This document shows positions 17,384 to 25,126 of a stretch of 64,000 bases of DNA, one piece after another. Source of the DNA: CAZYVU01 sp964651435. Its GTDB lineage: Bacteria; Desulfobacterota; Syntrophorhabdia; Syntrophorhabdales; CAYQXL01. The position numbers were made by a program, and so were the translations under genes. The stretch covers positions 1 to 64,000 of the forward strand of contig CAZYVU010000013.1 of the NCBI GenBank assembly GCA_964651435.1, in the 5' to 3' direction. The notes beneath the pieces were generated by a model, which was not told the DNA's origin, made no database searches, and worked only from the letters and a program-made list of their open reading frames with translations. Each line of letters starts with the position of its first letter. The stretch's first letter is position 1.

Positions 17384-20272
17384 ATGAGGGCCGATAAAGG
17401 CGGTACGCCTCTGCACTATGCTGCGTTGTTCAGAGGCATGGCGGAGAATCTCGATTGCGGTGTCGTTGTTATTGATGCAGGCCATACCATCCTATACTGC
17501 AACAGGTGGATTGGCGTCCGTGCCGGTATGGCCAAGGACGTCACTCTCGGGCGTTCTCTCATCGATGTGTTCACGGAGCTTGATGCCTCCGTGCTTAATT
17601 CGATAGACGAAGCCGTAGAAACGGGGCAGCCGAGGGTGCTCTCGCCGCTCCTCCACCCGCTATGGGTCACTTCTACGCCTGCCGCGCGACAGTTTGTAAG
17701 GGTTGTGCCCTTTAATGCCGACAGGGGAGGGCAAGGCGGCGCAGTTATCATTGTTCAGGATGTGACGGCCCAGTTTGAGTATGAGCGGCACCTGCAGGAC
17801 CGGACACGCCGGGAATGGGAGCAGGTTTTTCAGGCCATCAGCCACCCCGCACTTATCCTTGATCCCCTTCGCAGAATCGTGGCGGCCAACGACGCCGCGG
17901 CCGGCATTGTCGGTCTACCCCCCGAAGAACTTGCGGGGCGTCAGTGTTATACCCTTTTTCATGGGACAGCGGGGCCGCCCCCGGACTGTCCCTTCGAAAG
18001 GCTGCAGGTAAGCCGGGCGGCCGAGGCTGCGGTGGTGGAGATGGATATCCTGGGCGGCACCTTTCTGACCTCCTGCACACCTGTTTGGGCCGAAGGCGGA
18101 CGGCTCGAAAAGGTTATCCACATCGCCACCGACGTTACGGAGCTCAAGCGGGCGGAGAAGGAGCAGGCCATGCTCACGAGGAGGCTGGAGGGGCTCTGGA
18201 GGCTGGCCCAGCTTGTCGACGCCGACGAGGAGACCTTTAGCGAACATGTCCTGGCCGAGTGCCTCGATATTACCGGGAGCAGGTATGGATTTTTCGGGTT
18301 TATAGACGGGGACGAGAAGGCGATGTATTCCTACGGCCACTCGCGGGATGCCAAAGCAGATTGCCGTGTAGCAGCGAGACCTGCCGTCTTTCCCATCGTC
18401 GGAGCCGGCGTCTGGGCCGAGGCCGTGCGCCGAAGAGCGCCCGTTGTCATAAACGATTGTTCACTCGATCATCCCGGAAAGAAGGGGCTCCCGGAGGGAC
18501 ACGTGCCCATCAGTCGCCTGATGGTCGTTCCGGTGCTTGCGCAGGAACGGGTGGTCCTTATTGCGGCGGTGGCGAACAAGGCGACGGACTATAGCGAAGA
18601 CGACCTGAGGCAGCTTAACAGTTTCATATTCAGCGTCAGGGTGGTTTTTGAAAAAAAGCGAAACGACGAGGCACTGAAGAAGGCGGAGGCGAAGTACCGG
18701 ACTATGTTCGAGAACGCCCTGGAAGGGATGTTCCAAACGACGCTCGATGGAAAGATCCGGACGGCCAACCCGGCGCTGGCTCGCATGCTCGGATACGAAA
18801 CCCCTCAAGATCTCATAGACGGCATCACCGATCTGGGCCGCCAGCTATACGTCAACCCAAACCAGCGAAGGGAAGTCACATCCCTTCTCGCCTCCCGTGG
18901 TTTGCTCGAGGGCTATCCCGTGGAGGTGTACCGGAAAGACGGAACGGTTGCGTGGGTGTCTCTGAACGTCTATGCCGTTAGAGGTGAAAACGGAGCCTTT
19001 GCCTACATCGAGGGTGCGGCCGAGGACATAACGGGCAGAAAGGAGGCGGAACGGGCACTCAGTGCGAGCGAGGAGCGTTACCGCGCCTTTGTGGAGCATA
19101 GCTCGGAGGCCATCTGCCTCTTTGAAATGGATGGCGGACCCGTCGATGTGCGCCTCCCGGCCGACGAGCAGGTCGACCTGATCTATGCGCGGGCCCTTAT
19201 CGGGGAGTGCAACACCACCTTTGCCACAGCCCACGGATTCGGCGGTCCTGAGGAGATGCGGGGCCTCAGAATCGGCCAGGTCTTTCCGCGCCTGGCCAAA
19301 GAGAATCTCGACTATCTGCGGGCCTTTGTCGAAAGCGGCCACAGGCTGGCGGGTATGGAGACAAAGGAGTTGACCAGGGACGGGGGGATCGCCTACTTTC
19401 TGAACAGCCTCAACGGCCACCGGGAGGGGGACAGGCTTTTCAGAATCTGGAGCGTCAAGCAGGACATTTCGCGGATAAAGAGGGTGGAGGAGGAGATCCG
19501 TACCCTCAACGCCGAGCTGGAGCAGCGCATTCAGGAGCGAACGGCCCGCCTCGAAGTTGCTAACAGAGAGCTGGAGGCCTTTGCCTATTCCGTGTCCCAC
19601 GACCTCAGGGCGCCGCTCAGGGCCATCGACGGCTTCTCGGCCGCCCTGCTGGAGGACTACGGACATCTTCTCGATGATGAGGGACAGAGGCTCTTCGGCG
19701 TCATCCGCAGCAGTGCGAAAAGGATGGACGATCTGATCACGGGCCTCCTCGCCCTCTCCCGCGTGGCCAGGGTGGAGAGCAGGTTTTCCGTCGTCGACAT
19801 GACGGCCCTGGCCGCGGCAGTCTTCAGGGAGGCTGCCTCCGAGGATGTGCGGCGGACCATTTCTTTTTCCGCAGCGGCGCTTCCGGAGGCTCAGGGCGAC
19901 CCGACGCTCCTGCGTCAGGTGTGGACAAATCTGCTCTCCAATGCCGTCAAGTTCACGGCGCCGAAGGACGAAAGGGCCATAGAGGTGGGGGGCTACACCG
20001 ATGGTCCCGTCCACACCTACTTTGTGAAAGATAACGGAATAGGATTCAACCCGGATTATGCCGGAAAGCTCTTCGGTGTTTTTCAGCGGCTCCACAAGGC
20101 CGGCGAGTTTGAGGGCACGGGCGTAGGGCTTGCCATCGTTCAGCGCATTGTCGCCCGCCACGGAGGCCGCGTCTGGGCGGAAGGCCGGGTGGGCGACGGC
20201 GCCACATTCTGGTTCGCCCTTCCCGTGAGGCGTGTCGACCTGGGCGATGGGGTGCTGAAAGACCCGCCATAG
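17384..20272 (+). CDS. Multi-PAS/GAF sensor histidine kinase
   Basis: 962 residues, no clear membrane helix. Order: PAS (about 10-130), PAS (140-255), GAF (about 265-420, with PEGHVPISRLMVVPVLAQ), PAS (430-555), PAS (565-700), coiled coil, HisKA with phospho-site H739 in VSHDLRAPLRAIDGF, and HATPase with NLLSNAVKFT, KDNGIGFN and GTGVGLAIV. The kinase core is of the phytochrome-like HDLRAPL type. It lacks a receiver. Candidate partners are the receiver of the HD-GYP protein encoded next (20345) or the single-domain receivers upstream. The start follows AGGGGGC closely. Confidence 0.9.
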   Translation: MRADKGGTPLHYAALFRGMAENLDCGVVVIDAGHTILYCNRWIGVRAGMAKDVTLGRSLIDVFTELDASVLNSIDEAVETGQPRVLSPLLHPLWVTSTPAARQFVRVVPFNADRGGQGGAVIIVQDVTAQFEYERHLQDRTRREWEQVFQAISHPALILDPLRRIVAANDAAAGIVGLPPEELAGRQCYTLFHGTAGPPPDCPFERLQVSRAAEAAVVEMDILGGTFLTSCTPVWAEGGRLEKVIHIATDVTELKRAEKEQAMLTRRLEGLWRLAQLVDADEETFSEHVLAECLDITGSRYGFFGFIDGDEKAMYSYGHSRDAKADCRVAARPAVFPIVGAGVWAEAVRRRAPVVINDCSLDHPGKKGLPEGHVPISRLMVVPVLAQERVVLIAAVANKATDYSEDDLRQLNSFIFSVRVVFEKKRNDEALKKAEAKYRTMFENALEGMFQTTLDGKIRTANPALARMLGYETPQDLIDGITDLGRQLYVNPNQRREVTSLLASRGLLEGYPVEVYRKDGTVAWVSLNVYAVRGENGAFAYIEGAAEDITGRKEAERALSASEERYRAFVEHSSEAICLFEMDGGPVDVRLPADEQVDLIYARALIGECNTTFATAHGFGGPEEMRGLRIGQVFPRLAKENLDYLRAFVESGHRLAGMETKELTRDGGIAYFLNSLNGHREGDRLFRIWSVKQDISRIKRVEEEIRTLNAELEQRIQERTARLEVANRELEAFAYSVSHDLRAPLRAIDGFSAALLEDYGHLLDDEGQRLFGVIRSSAKRMDDLITGLLALSRVARVESRFSVVDMTALAAAVFREAASEDVRRTISFSAAALPEAQGDPTLLRQVWTNLLSNAVKFTAPKDERAIEVGGYTDGPVHTYFVKDNGIGFNPDYAGKLFGVFQRLHKAGEFEGTGVGLAIVQRIVARHGGRVWAEGRVGDGATFWFALPVRRVDLGDGVLKDPP

Positions 20273-20344
20273 CAATACCCGTCCATGGGCCTATGGGCTC
20301 CCTTTTGGAGAGTGGAATTCGATGAAAGAAGGTGAGATGGAACG

Positions 20345-22150
20345 ATGGAGATGACTTCGCTATCGGCGCAGTGCGACGCAACCCGGGAGGAACGGCCGTT
20401 GCGCATTCTTTTCGTAGAGGACTTTGCCCCGGACAGGGAGCTGGCGGAACGGAGCCTGCGGGCAGAGGGCATGTCATTCGTTTCCCTCTGCGTTGAAGAG
20501 GAGGCCCCCTTTCTCGCGGCGCTGGACGATTTTCATCCCGACCTTGTTATCTCCGACTACGCCCTGCCCACCTTCGACGGCATGAGGGCCCTCCGGCTTT
20601 CCATGGAGCGGAAGCCGAACCTGCCCTTTATCATCGTTACCGGTTCCTCCAACGAGGAAACGGCCGTTGCTTGTATGAAGGCGGGCGCAACGGACTACGT
20701 CATTAAAGAGCATGTGAGACGCCTTCCCTTCGCCGTTCAGGAAGCCTTGCTGCAAAAGACGACACGTTCGGCCAGAGAGGAGGCGGAGCGGGCCTTGCGG
20801 GAAAGCGAGGCCAAGTTTCGGGCCCTCGCCGAATCGACGCCGACGGCCATACTGCTCTATCAGAAGGACAAATGGGTCTATGCCAACCCGGCAGCCGAAA
20901 AGATGTGCGGCTATTCGCTCAAGGAGCTGGAGGCCATGCACTTCTGGGATTTTGTGCATGGCGACCATCGGGACCTTGTCCGCCAACGGGGGCAGAGGAG
21001 GCAGAAGGGTGAAAAGGCCATCCACCGGTATGAATTCAAGATCATTTGTAAAGATGGGAGGGAGAAGTGGGCCGATGTAAGCGCTTCTTCGGCAACGCTT
21101 GACGGAGAGCCCGCCGGTGTCATCTCCGCCGTCGACATTACCGACCGGAAAGAGGCGGAAGCGGCCATCAGGAAGGCCGAGGAGAAATACCGCTCCATCT
21201 TCGAGAACGCCGCCGAGGGTATCTTTCAGGCCACGCCTGAGGGGCGATTCATAACAGGCAATCCCGCCCTTGCCCGGATTCACGGGTACGATTCTCCGGA
21301 GGAGCTGATCAACGACATAGCCGACATAAACACGGAAATCTACGTCAATCCGGTGGAGCGCCGAGCCTACATCGATCTCCTCCGGACGAAGGAGGCGGTC
21401 CATGAGTTCACGGCCGAGATCTTCCGGAAGGACGGGCGAAGGATCTGGGTGTCGGTCCGGGTGCGCGGCGTGCGGGATGATAAAGGGGATTTAACCTACA
21501 TTGAAGGCATCGTGGAGGATGTTACGGAGCGGAAGCGCTCCGAGGAAAGGCTCCGGCAGACGTTGCAGAACCTGAGAAAGGCCGTCGAGACCACCGTCAG
21601 GACGCTTGCCTCGGCCGTCGAGGCGAGAGACCCTTACACGGCGGGCCACCAGCAGAGGGTGGCCGATCTGGCCCACGCCATTGCCACAGAGCTGGGCTTG
21701 CCGCAGGAGGTCATAGAAGGCATCCGGATGGCAGCCCTGATTCACGATATCGGCAAGATATCGGTGCCTGCTGAGATTCTCAGCAAACCGGCGCGCCTCA
21801 CGCCCATCGAATACCAGATTGTGAAGGTTCACGCCGAGAACGGCCACGACATCCTTCGCGACGTTGAATCGCCCTGGCCGCTTGCTGAGATTGTTTTGCA
21901 GCACCACGAAAGGATTGACGGAACGGGGTATCCGAAGGGGCTCAAGGATGGGGAGATCATCTTGGAGGCCCGCATCATAGCCGTCGCCGACGTGGTGGAG
22001 TCCATGGCCTCCTTCCGTCCTTACCGGCCTGCGCTGGGCATTGAGGCGGCCCTCGAAGAGGTACAAAAGAATAAAGGGATCCTCTATGACAGGGAGGCCT
22101 CCGATGCCTGCCTCAGACTTTTCAGGGATAAGGGCTTCCGGTTTCGTTAG
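20345..22150 (+). CDS. REC-PAS-PAS-HD-GYP c-di-GMP phosphodiesterase
   Basis: 601 residues. The receiver at about 18-140 has ILFVEDFAPD (acidic pair E-D), phospho-Asp in LVISDYALPTFDG and Lys in YVIKEHV. Two PAS domains follow (about 155-275 and 280-405), then an HD-GYP domain with H467-D468 in LIHDIGKISVPAEIL and G528-Y529-P530 in HHERIDGTGYP. HD-GYP enzymes hydrolyse c-di-GMP to pGpG/GMP. It is the natural target for a kinase such as the one at 17384. It is the last gene of the signalling island. Confidence 0.92.
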   Translation: MEMTSLSAQCDATREERPLRILFVEDFAPDRELAERSLRAEGMSFVSLCVEEEAPFLAALDDFHPDLVISDYALPTFDGMRALRLSMERKPNLPFIIVTGSSNEETAVACMKAGATDYVIKEHVRRLPFAVQEALLQKTTRSAREEAERALRESEAKFRALAESTPTAILLYQKDKWVYANPAAEKMCGYSLKELEAMHFWDFVHGDHRDLVRQRGQRRQKGEKAIHRYEFKIICKDGREKWADVSASSATLDGEPAGVISAVDITDRKEAEAAIRKAEEKYRSIFENAAEGIFQATPEGRFITGNPALARIHGYDSPEELINDIADINTEIYVNPVERRAYIDLLRTKEAVHEFTAEIFRKDGRRIWVSVRVRGVRDDKGDLTYIEGIVEDVTERKRSEERLRQTLQNLRKAVETTVRTLASAVEARDPYTAGHQQRVADLAHAIATELGLPQEVIEGIRMAALIHDIGKISVPAEILSKPARLTPIEYQIVKVHAENGHDILRDVESPWPLAEIVLQHHERIDGTGYPKGLKDGEIILEARIIAVADVVESMASFRPYRPALGIEAALEEVQKNKGILYDREASDACLRLFRDKGFRFR

Positions 22151-22194
22151 CGGGCAGCCGGCCGTTTTTATCCCCATGCTCCGGCCCCGTCTCA

Positions 22195-22223
22195 TTGACG
22201 GTTGTCTCGCCATGTCTTACAAT
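22195..22223 (+). promoter_or_regulatory. Sigma-70 promoter of the lemA operon
   Basis: TTGACG at 22195-22200, a 17-bp spacer and TACAAT at 22218-22223: each hexamer is one base off consensus. The predicted start near 22230 leaves a 30-nt leader containing the GAGGAGG ribosome site of lemA. Confidence 0.65.
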
Positions 22224-22260
22224 CTCTTTTCAGAGAATGAAGAGGAACGAGGAGGAGTAG

Positions 22261-22845
22261 ATGAAAAAGGCATTTCTGGCGGTTGTGAGCCTTGCCCTCT
22301 TTCTGGGCTTGTACGGTTGCGGCTACAACGAGATGCAGATGAAGGAAGAGGCCGTCAAGGCTGCCTGGGGGGACGTAGAGGCGACGTACCAGCGCCGGGC
22401 CGACCTCATACCGAACCTTGTTGAGACGGTGAAGGCCTACGCCAAATATGAAGGGGACACATTGAAGGCCGTAACAGAAGCGCGGGCGAAAGTGGGCTCC
22501 GTAAAGATGACGCCGGAAATGGTCGGTGATCCGAAGGCCATGGCGCAGTTTCAGGAGGCCCAGGCCGGCATGTCCAGTGCGCTGTCGAGGCTCCTTGTCG
22601 TCGTTGAGCAGTATCCTGACCTGAAGGCGAACCAGAATTTCCGCGATCTGCAGCATCAGCTCGAGGGGACGGAAAACCGGATCAACGTGGCCAGAACCCG
22701 GTACAACAAGGCGGTGCAGGATTTCAACACTTCCATCCGCATCTTTCCCAACAGCCTGACGAACAGCATTCTCCTCCACCTGAAGCCCAAAGAGGCCTTC
22801 AAGGCCGACGCGGGGGCGGAAAAGGCACCGCAGGTGAAGTTCTGA
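22261..22845 (+). CDS. lemA: LemA family lipoprotein
   Basis: 194 residues. A lipoprotein signal with lipobox LYGC (Cys20) is followed by the LemA core: long helices with VKAAWGDVEATYQRRADLIP, NLVETVKAYAKYE and TENRINVARTRYN. LemA proteins are membrane-attached helical proteins of poorly defined role, usually encoded next to TPM-domain genes as here (23460 and 24470). The last 23 bp of the gene are duplicated after the scaffold gap as part of a 55-bp overlap. Confidence 0.9.
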   Translation: MKKAFLAVVSLALFLGLYGCGYNEMQMKEEAVKAAWGDVEATYQRRADLIPNLVETVKAYAKYEGDTLKAVTEARAKVGSVKMTPEMVGDPKAMAQFQEAQAGMSSALSRLLVVVEQYPDLKANQNFRDLQHQLEGTENRINVARTRYNKAVQDFNTSIRIFPNSLTNSILLHLKPKEAFKADAGAEKAPQVKF

Positions 22846-22854
22846 GGGAGAAGA

Positions 22855-23086
22855 GTTCGGAGTGGGGAGTTCGGAGTNNNNNNNNNNNNNNNNNNNNNNN
22901 NNNNNNNNNNNNNNNNNNNNNNNNNNNNNNNNNNNNNNNNNNNNNNNNNNNNNNNNNNNNNNNNNNNNNNNNNNNNNAGGCACCGCAGGTGAAGTTCTGA
23001 GGGAGAAGAGTTCGGAGTGGGGAGTTCGGAGTTCGGAGTTCGGAGTTCGGAGTGGGGAGTTCGGAGTGGGGCGTTCGGAGTGAGCG
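22855..23086 (+). repeat. Heptamer array (GTTCGGA/GTGGGGA), interrupted by gap
   Basis: Three units before the gap (22855-22875) and eleven units in perfect register after it (23010-23086). The latter are GTTCGGA, GTGGGGA, four GTTCGGA, GTGGGGA, GTTCGGA, GTGGGGC, GTTCGGA and GTGAGCG. The last unit supplies the probable GTG start of the S23-like gene. The array probably caused the assembly break, so the true copy number is unknown. Confidence 0.85.
22878..22977. other. Scaffold gap, 100 N, with overlapping contig ends
   Basis: Exactly 100 N. The 55 bases before it (22823-22877) are identical to the 55 bases after it (22978-23032), including the end of lemA. The two contigs therefore overlap and the gap is probably artificial; only the repeat copy number is unresolved. 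Confidence 0.95.
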
Positions 23087-23463
23087 ATGAGAGATTTGAG
23101 TTTGAGAATCTTTCTGTGTACGGGAAGGCTCTCGATTATGTAGATTTTGTCTACGATATGGCAAAGGCTTTGCCCGAGAGTGAGGCCTACGGTTTGGGTG
23201 ATCAGATGAAGATGGCCGCTGTGTCCGTTGCGCTTAATATAGCCGAAGGCAGTGGAGGAAGCAAGGCCGAGTTCGTCCGGTTCCTCATGGTGTCGAGAAG
23301 ATCGATTAGGGAATGTGTCGCCATAACGGAGATACTTACAAGAAGGCGATACATTGATGATGCCCTCCGCAAGGCATCTCGATCTTTGTGCATAGAACTC
23401 TCAAAGATGATCAATGGGCTGATCAAAGCAGTTAAAGAGAAGAGAGTAATCCAAAAGATATGA
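23080..23463 (+). CDS. Four-helix-bundle protein, 23S rRNA IVP (S23)-like
   Basis: 127 residues from the GTG at 23080. FENLSVYGKALDYVDFVYD, GLGDQMKMAAVSVALNIAEG and FLMVSRRSIRECVAITEI match the S23/intervening-sequence-protein family, relatives of which include the Avd accessory protein of diversity-generating retroelements. The biochemical role is not established; basic four-helix bundles of this type bind nucleic acid. The frame stays open upstream through the heptamer array, so the start is uncertain; the GTG is in register with the array. Its TGA overlaps the ATG of the TPM gene. It interrupts an otherwise typical lemA-TPM-TPM operon, which suggests insertion. Confidence 0.82.
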   Translation: MSDERFEFENLSVYGKALDYVDFVYDMAKALPESEAYGLGDQMKMAAVSVALNIAEGSGGSKAEFVRFLMVSRRSIRECVAITEILTRRRYIDDALRKASRSLCIELSKMINGLIKAVKEKRVIQKI

Positions 23464-24470
23464 CATCGAAGCTGTTGAAGCGCAGGAAGCTGATTACGAT
23501 TGTGTTTGCCGCATTGGCCTCTTTGCTTTTCGGCAGTCCATGGGATGTGCTGGAGCCCGTGGTTAGGTTTTATGTCTCCGAACTCCGAACTCCGAACTCC
23601 GAACCGTCTTCACGCCCCTCCGAACTCCGAACTCTTGCCCCGTTTCTCCGCTTCCCCGGCATCGCGCAGGCTGCCGACGTTCCTCCCCTCCGTGGCTACG
23701 TCAACGACTACGGGAGCATGATCTCTCAGGGGACGAGGACCCGGCTGGAGTCGGAGCTGAAGGCCTTCGAGGGGTCAGACTCGACGCAGCTCGTGGTGCT
23801 TACCGTGCCGTCGCTTGGGGGGGAGGCCCTGGAAGATTATTCTGTGCGCGTCGTCGAGGCCTGGAAGATAGGCCAAAAAGGGAAGGACAACGGCATCCTG
23901 CTCCTCGTGGCGAGCCAAGAACGGAGGATTCGCATTGAGGTGGGCAGGGGGCTCGAAGGGCGGCTGACCGATCTCATGGCAGGGAGGATCATTGACCTCG
24001 TCATCAAACCGCGATTCAAGAGAGGCGACTTTGACGGCGGCTTTGTGGCAGGCACCCATGCCCTCATCGATGCTGTGCGCGGTGAATTCAAGGCGGACCA
24101 GAAGAAGGCCCCTGCCGGGAGGGGGAGCAAGGTGTCTTTCGTCACACTCCTCATTTTCGGCGGCATTGCGCTCCTCATTCTCGGTAACATCTCGCGCCCC
24201 CTCGGTGCCGCCGCCGGTGCCCTCGGGCTGCCTGCCGCCGCCTATCTGGCCATGGGGCCTCCGTTGATCTTTCTCGTCATTATCGGCCTTATCGGGCTGG
24301 TCATGGGTCTTCTGCTGCCTCTTCTCTTTTCCGGCGGCGGAGGCGGAGGCGGCTTCCGGCCCGGCGGGTTCTACGGAGGCGGTGGGGGATGGAGCAGCGG
24401 AGGCGACTCCGGCGGTTTCAGCGGCGGAGGCGGCGACTTTGGGGGCGGAGGGGCCTCAGGAGACTGGTGA
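23460..24470 (+). CDS. TPM-domain (YgcG-like) membrane protein with repeat insertion in leader
   Basis: 336 residues. A hydrophobic leader (LITIVFAALASLLFG) is followed by the TPM domain (about 80-200: PLRGYVNDYGSMIS, QLVVLTVPSLGGEALEDYSV), two membrane helices (about 225-285) and a Gly-rich tail with repeated GGGG and SGG. TPM proteins sit in the envelope beside LemA, and their role is unclear. Residues 40-60 are encoded by an inverted heptamer array (23577-23639), giving SELRT and PNSEP repeats inside the signal-peptide region before IAQAAD. That 63-bp block keeps the frame. Whether export still works is unknown. Confidence 0.85.
   Translation: MTSKLLKRRKLITIVFAALASLLFGSPWDVLEPVVRFYVSELRTPNSEPSSRPSELRTLAPFLRFPGIAQAADVPPLRGYVNDYGSMISQGTRTRLESELKAFEGSDSTQLVVLTVPSLGGEALEDYSVRVVEAWKIGQKGKDNGILLLVASQERRIRIEVGRGLEGRLTDLMAGRIIDLVIKPRFKRGDFDGGFVAGTHALIDAVRGEFKADQKKAPAGRGSKVSFVTLLIFGGIALLILGNISRPLGAAAGALGLPAAAYLAMGPPLIFLVIIGLIGLVMGLLLPLLFSGGGGGGGFRPGGFYGGGGGWSSGGDSGGFSGGGGDFGGGGASGDW
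23577..23639 (-). repeat. Inverted heptamer array inside the TPM gene
   Basis: Nine 7-bp units in register on the plus strand: four TCCGAAC, CGTCTTC, ACGCCCC, two TCCGAAC, TCTTGCC. On the minus strand these read GTTCGGA, the same unit as the array at 23010-23086, so the two arrays face each other about 500 bp apart with the S23-like gene between. The length, 63 bp, is a multiple of three. Confidence 0.85.
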
Positions 24471-25120
24471 TGCAGGATCACGTTGCAACAGATCGATTCT
24501 TCAGTACAAAAGAGCAGGAGACGCTGAGGGTCTGCGTTCAGGACGTCGAGTCGCGCACGGCAGGCGAGATTGCCATCGTGGTGGTGGGGCGAAGCGGCAG
24601 GTATCGGGACTGCGAACTTCTTGGGGCCCTCTTTCTCGGCGGGCTCGCCGGCCTGATACTTGCCGAGATATTTTTCCATGGGTCCGCGTGGGCCTTCATT
24701 CCGTTGACCTTCTTCCTCTCCTTTCCCGGGCTTTACTTGTTTCGCAAGGTGCCTGCACTGGCAGTGCGTCTGGCCGGCGCCAGGCGTCGGGGACAGGCAG
24801 TGCGGGAGCGGGCCTTGCTTGCCTTTTACGAGAGGGGCCTCTATCGGACGCGCCACAGCACGGGCGTGCTGTTTTTTGTCTCCGTACTGGAGAGAAAGGT
24901 CTGGGTGCTGGCCGACAAGGGCATTTACGAAAAGATCACCCACGAGGCACTGAGCCGCCTGGCTCTCAAGGTGTCTAAGGGCATGAAAGAAGGACGGGCG
25001 CTTGCGGCCCTCTGCGAGGCCATTGAAGAGCTAGGCCGCGTTCTTACCCAGCACTTCCCCGTGGCGCCCGACGACCGCGACGAGCTGCCGAACAGCGTTA
25101 TCTTCGAAAAAGGATTGTGA
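24470..25120 (+). CDS. Second TPM-domain membrane protein
   Basis: 216 residues from the ATG at 24470, which overlaps the upstream stop (TGATG). It opens FFSTKEQETLRVCVQDVESR and TAGEIAIVVVGRSGRY, then has two membrane helices near 55-95, then the rest of the TPM-type domain (YRTRHSTGVLFFVSVLERKV, WVLADKGIYEKI). This split TPM layout is common for the third gene of lemA-TPM-TPM operons. It converges on the GGDEF gene with only 6 bp between stops and no terminator visible. Confidence 0.85.
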   Translation: MQDHVATDRFFSTKEQETLRVCVQDVESRTAGEIAIVVVGRSGRYRDCELLGALFLGGLAGLILAEIFFHGSAWAFIPLTFFLSFPGLYLFRKVPALAVRLAGARRRGQAVRERALLAFYERGLYRTRHSTGVLFFVSVLERKVWVLADKGIYEKITHEALSRLALKVSKGMKEGRALAALCEAIEELGRVLTQHFPVAPDDRDELPNSVIFEKGL

Positions 25121-25126
25121 CGGGCC

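Noticed and set aside
18845..20275. 476-codon open frame on the minus strand
   Set aside because: It mirrors the sensor kinase at 17384, whose PAS and kinase motifs are intact on the plus strand.
22823..23032. Tandem duplication of the lemA 3' end
   Set aside because: The duplicate flanks a 100-N gap exactly and is best explained by overlapping contig ends.
22855..23639. Repeat arrays as a CRISPR
   Set aside because: Units are 7 bp and contiguous, without spacers, and no cas gene is present.
22261..25120. Diversity-generating retroelement, because of the Avd-like protein
   Set aside because: No reverse transcriptase, template repeat or variable repeat is present nearby.
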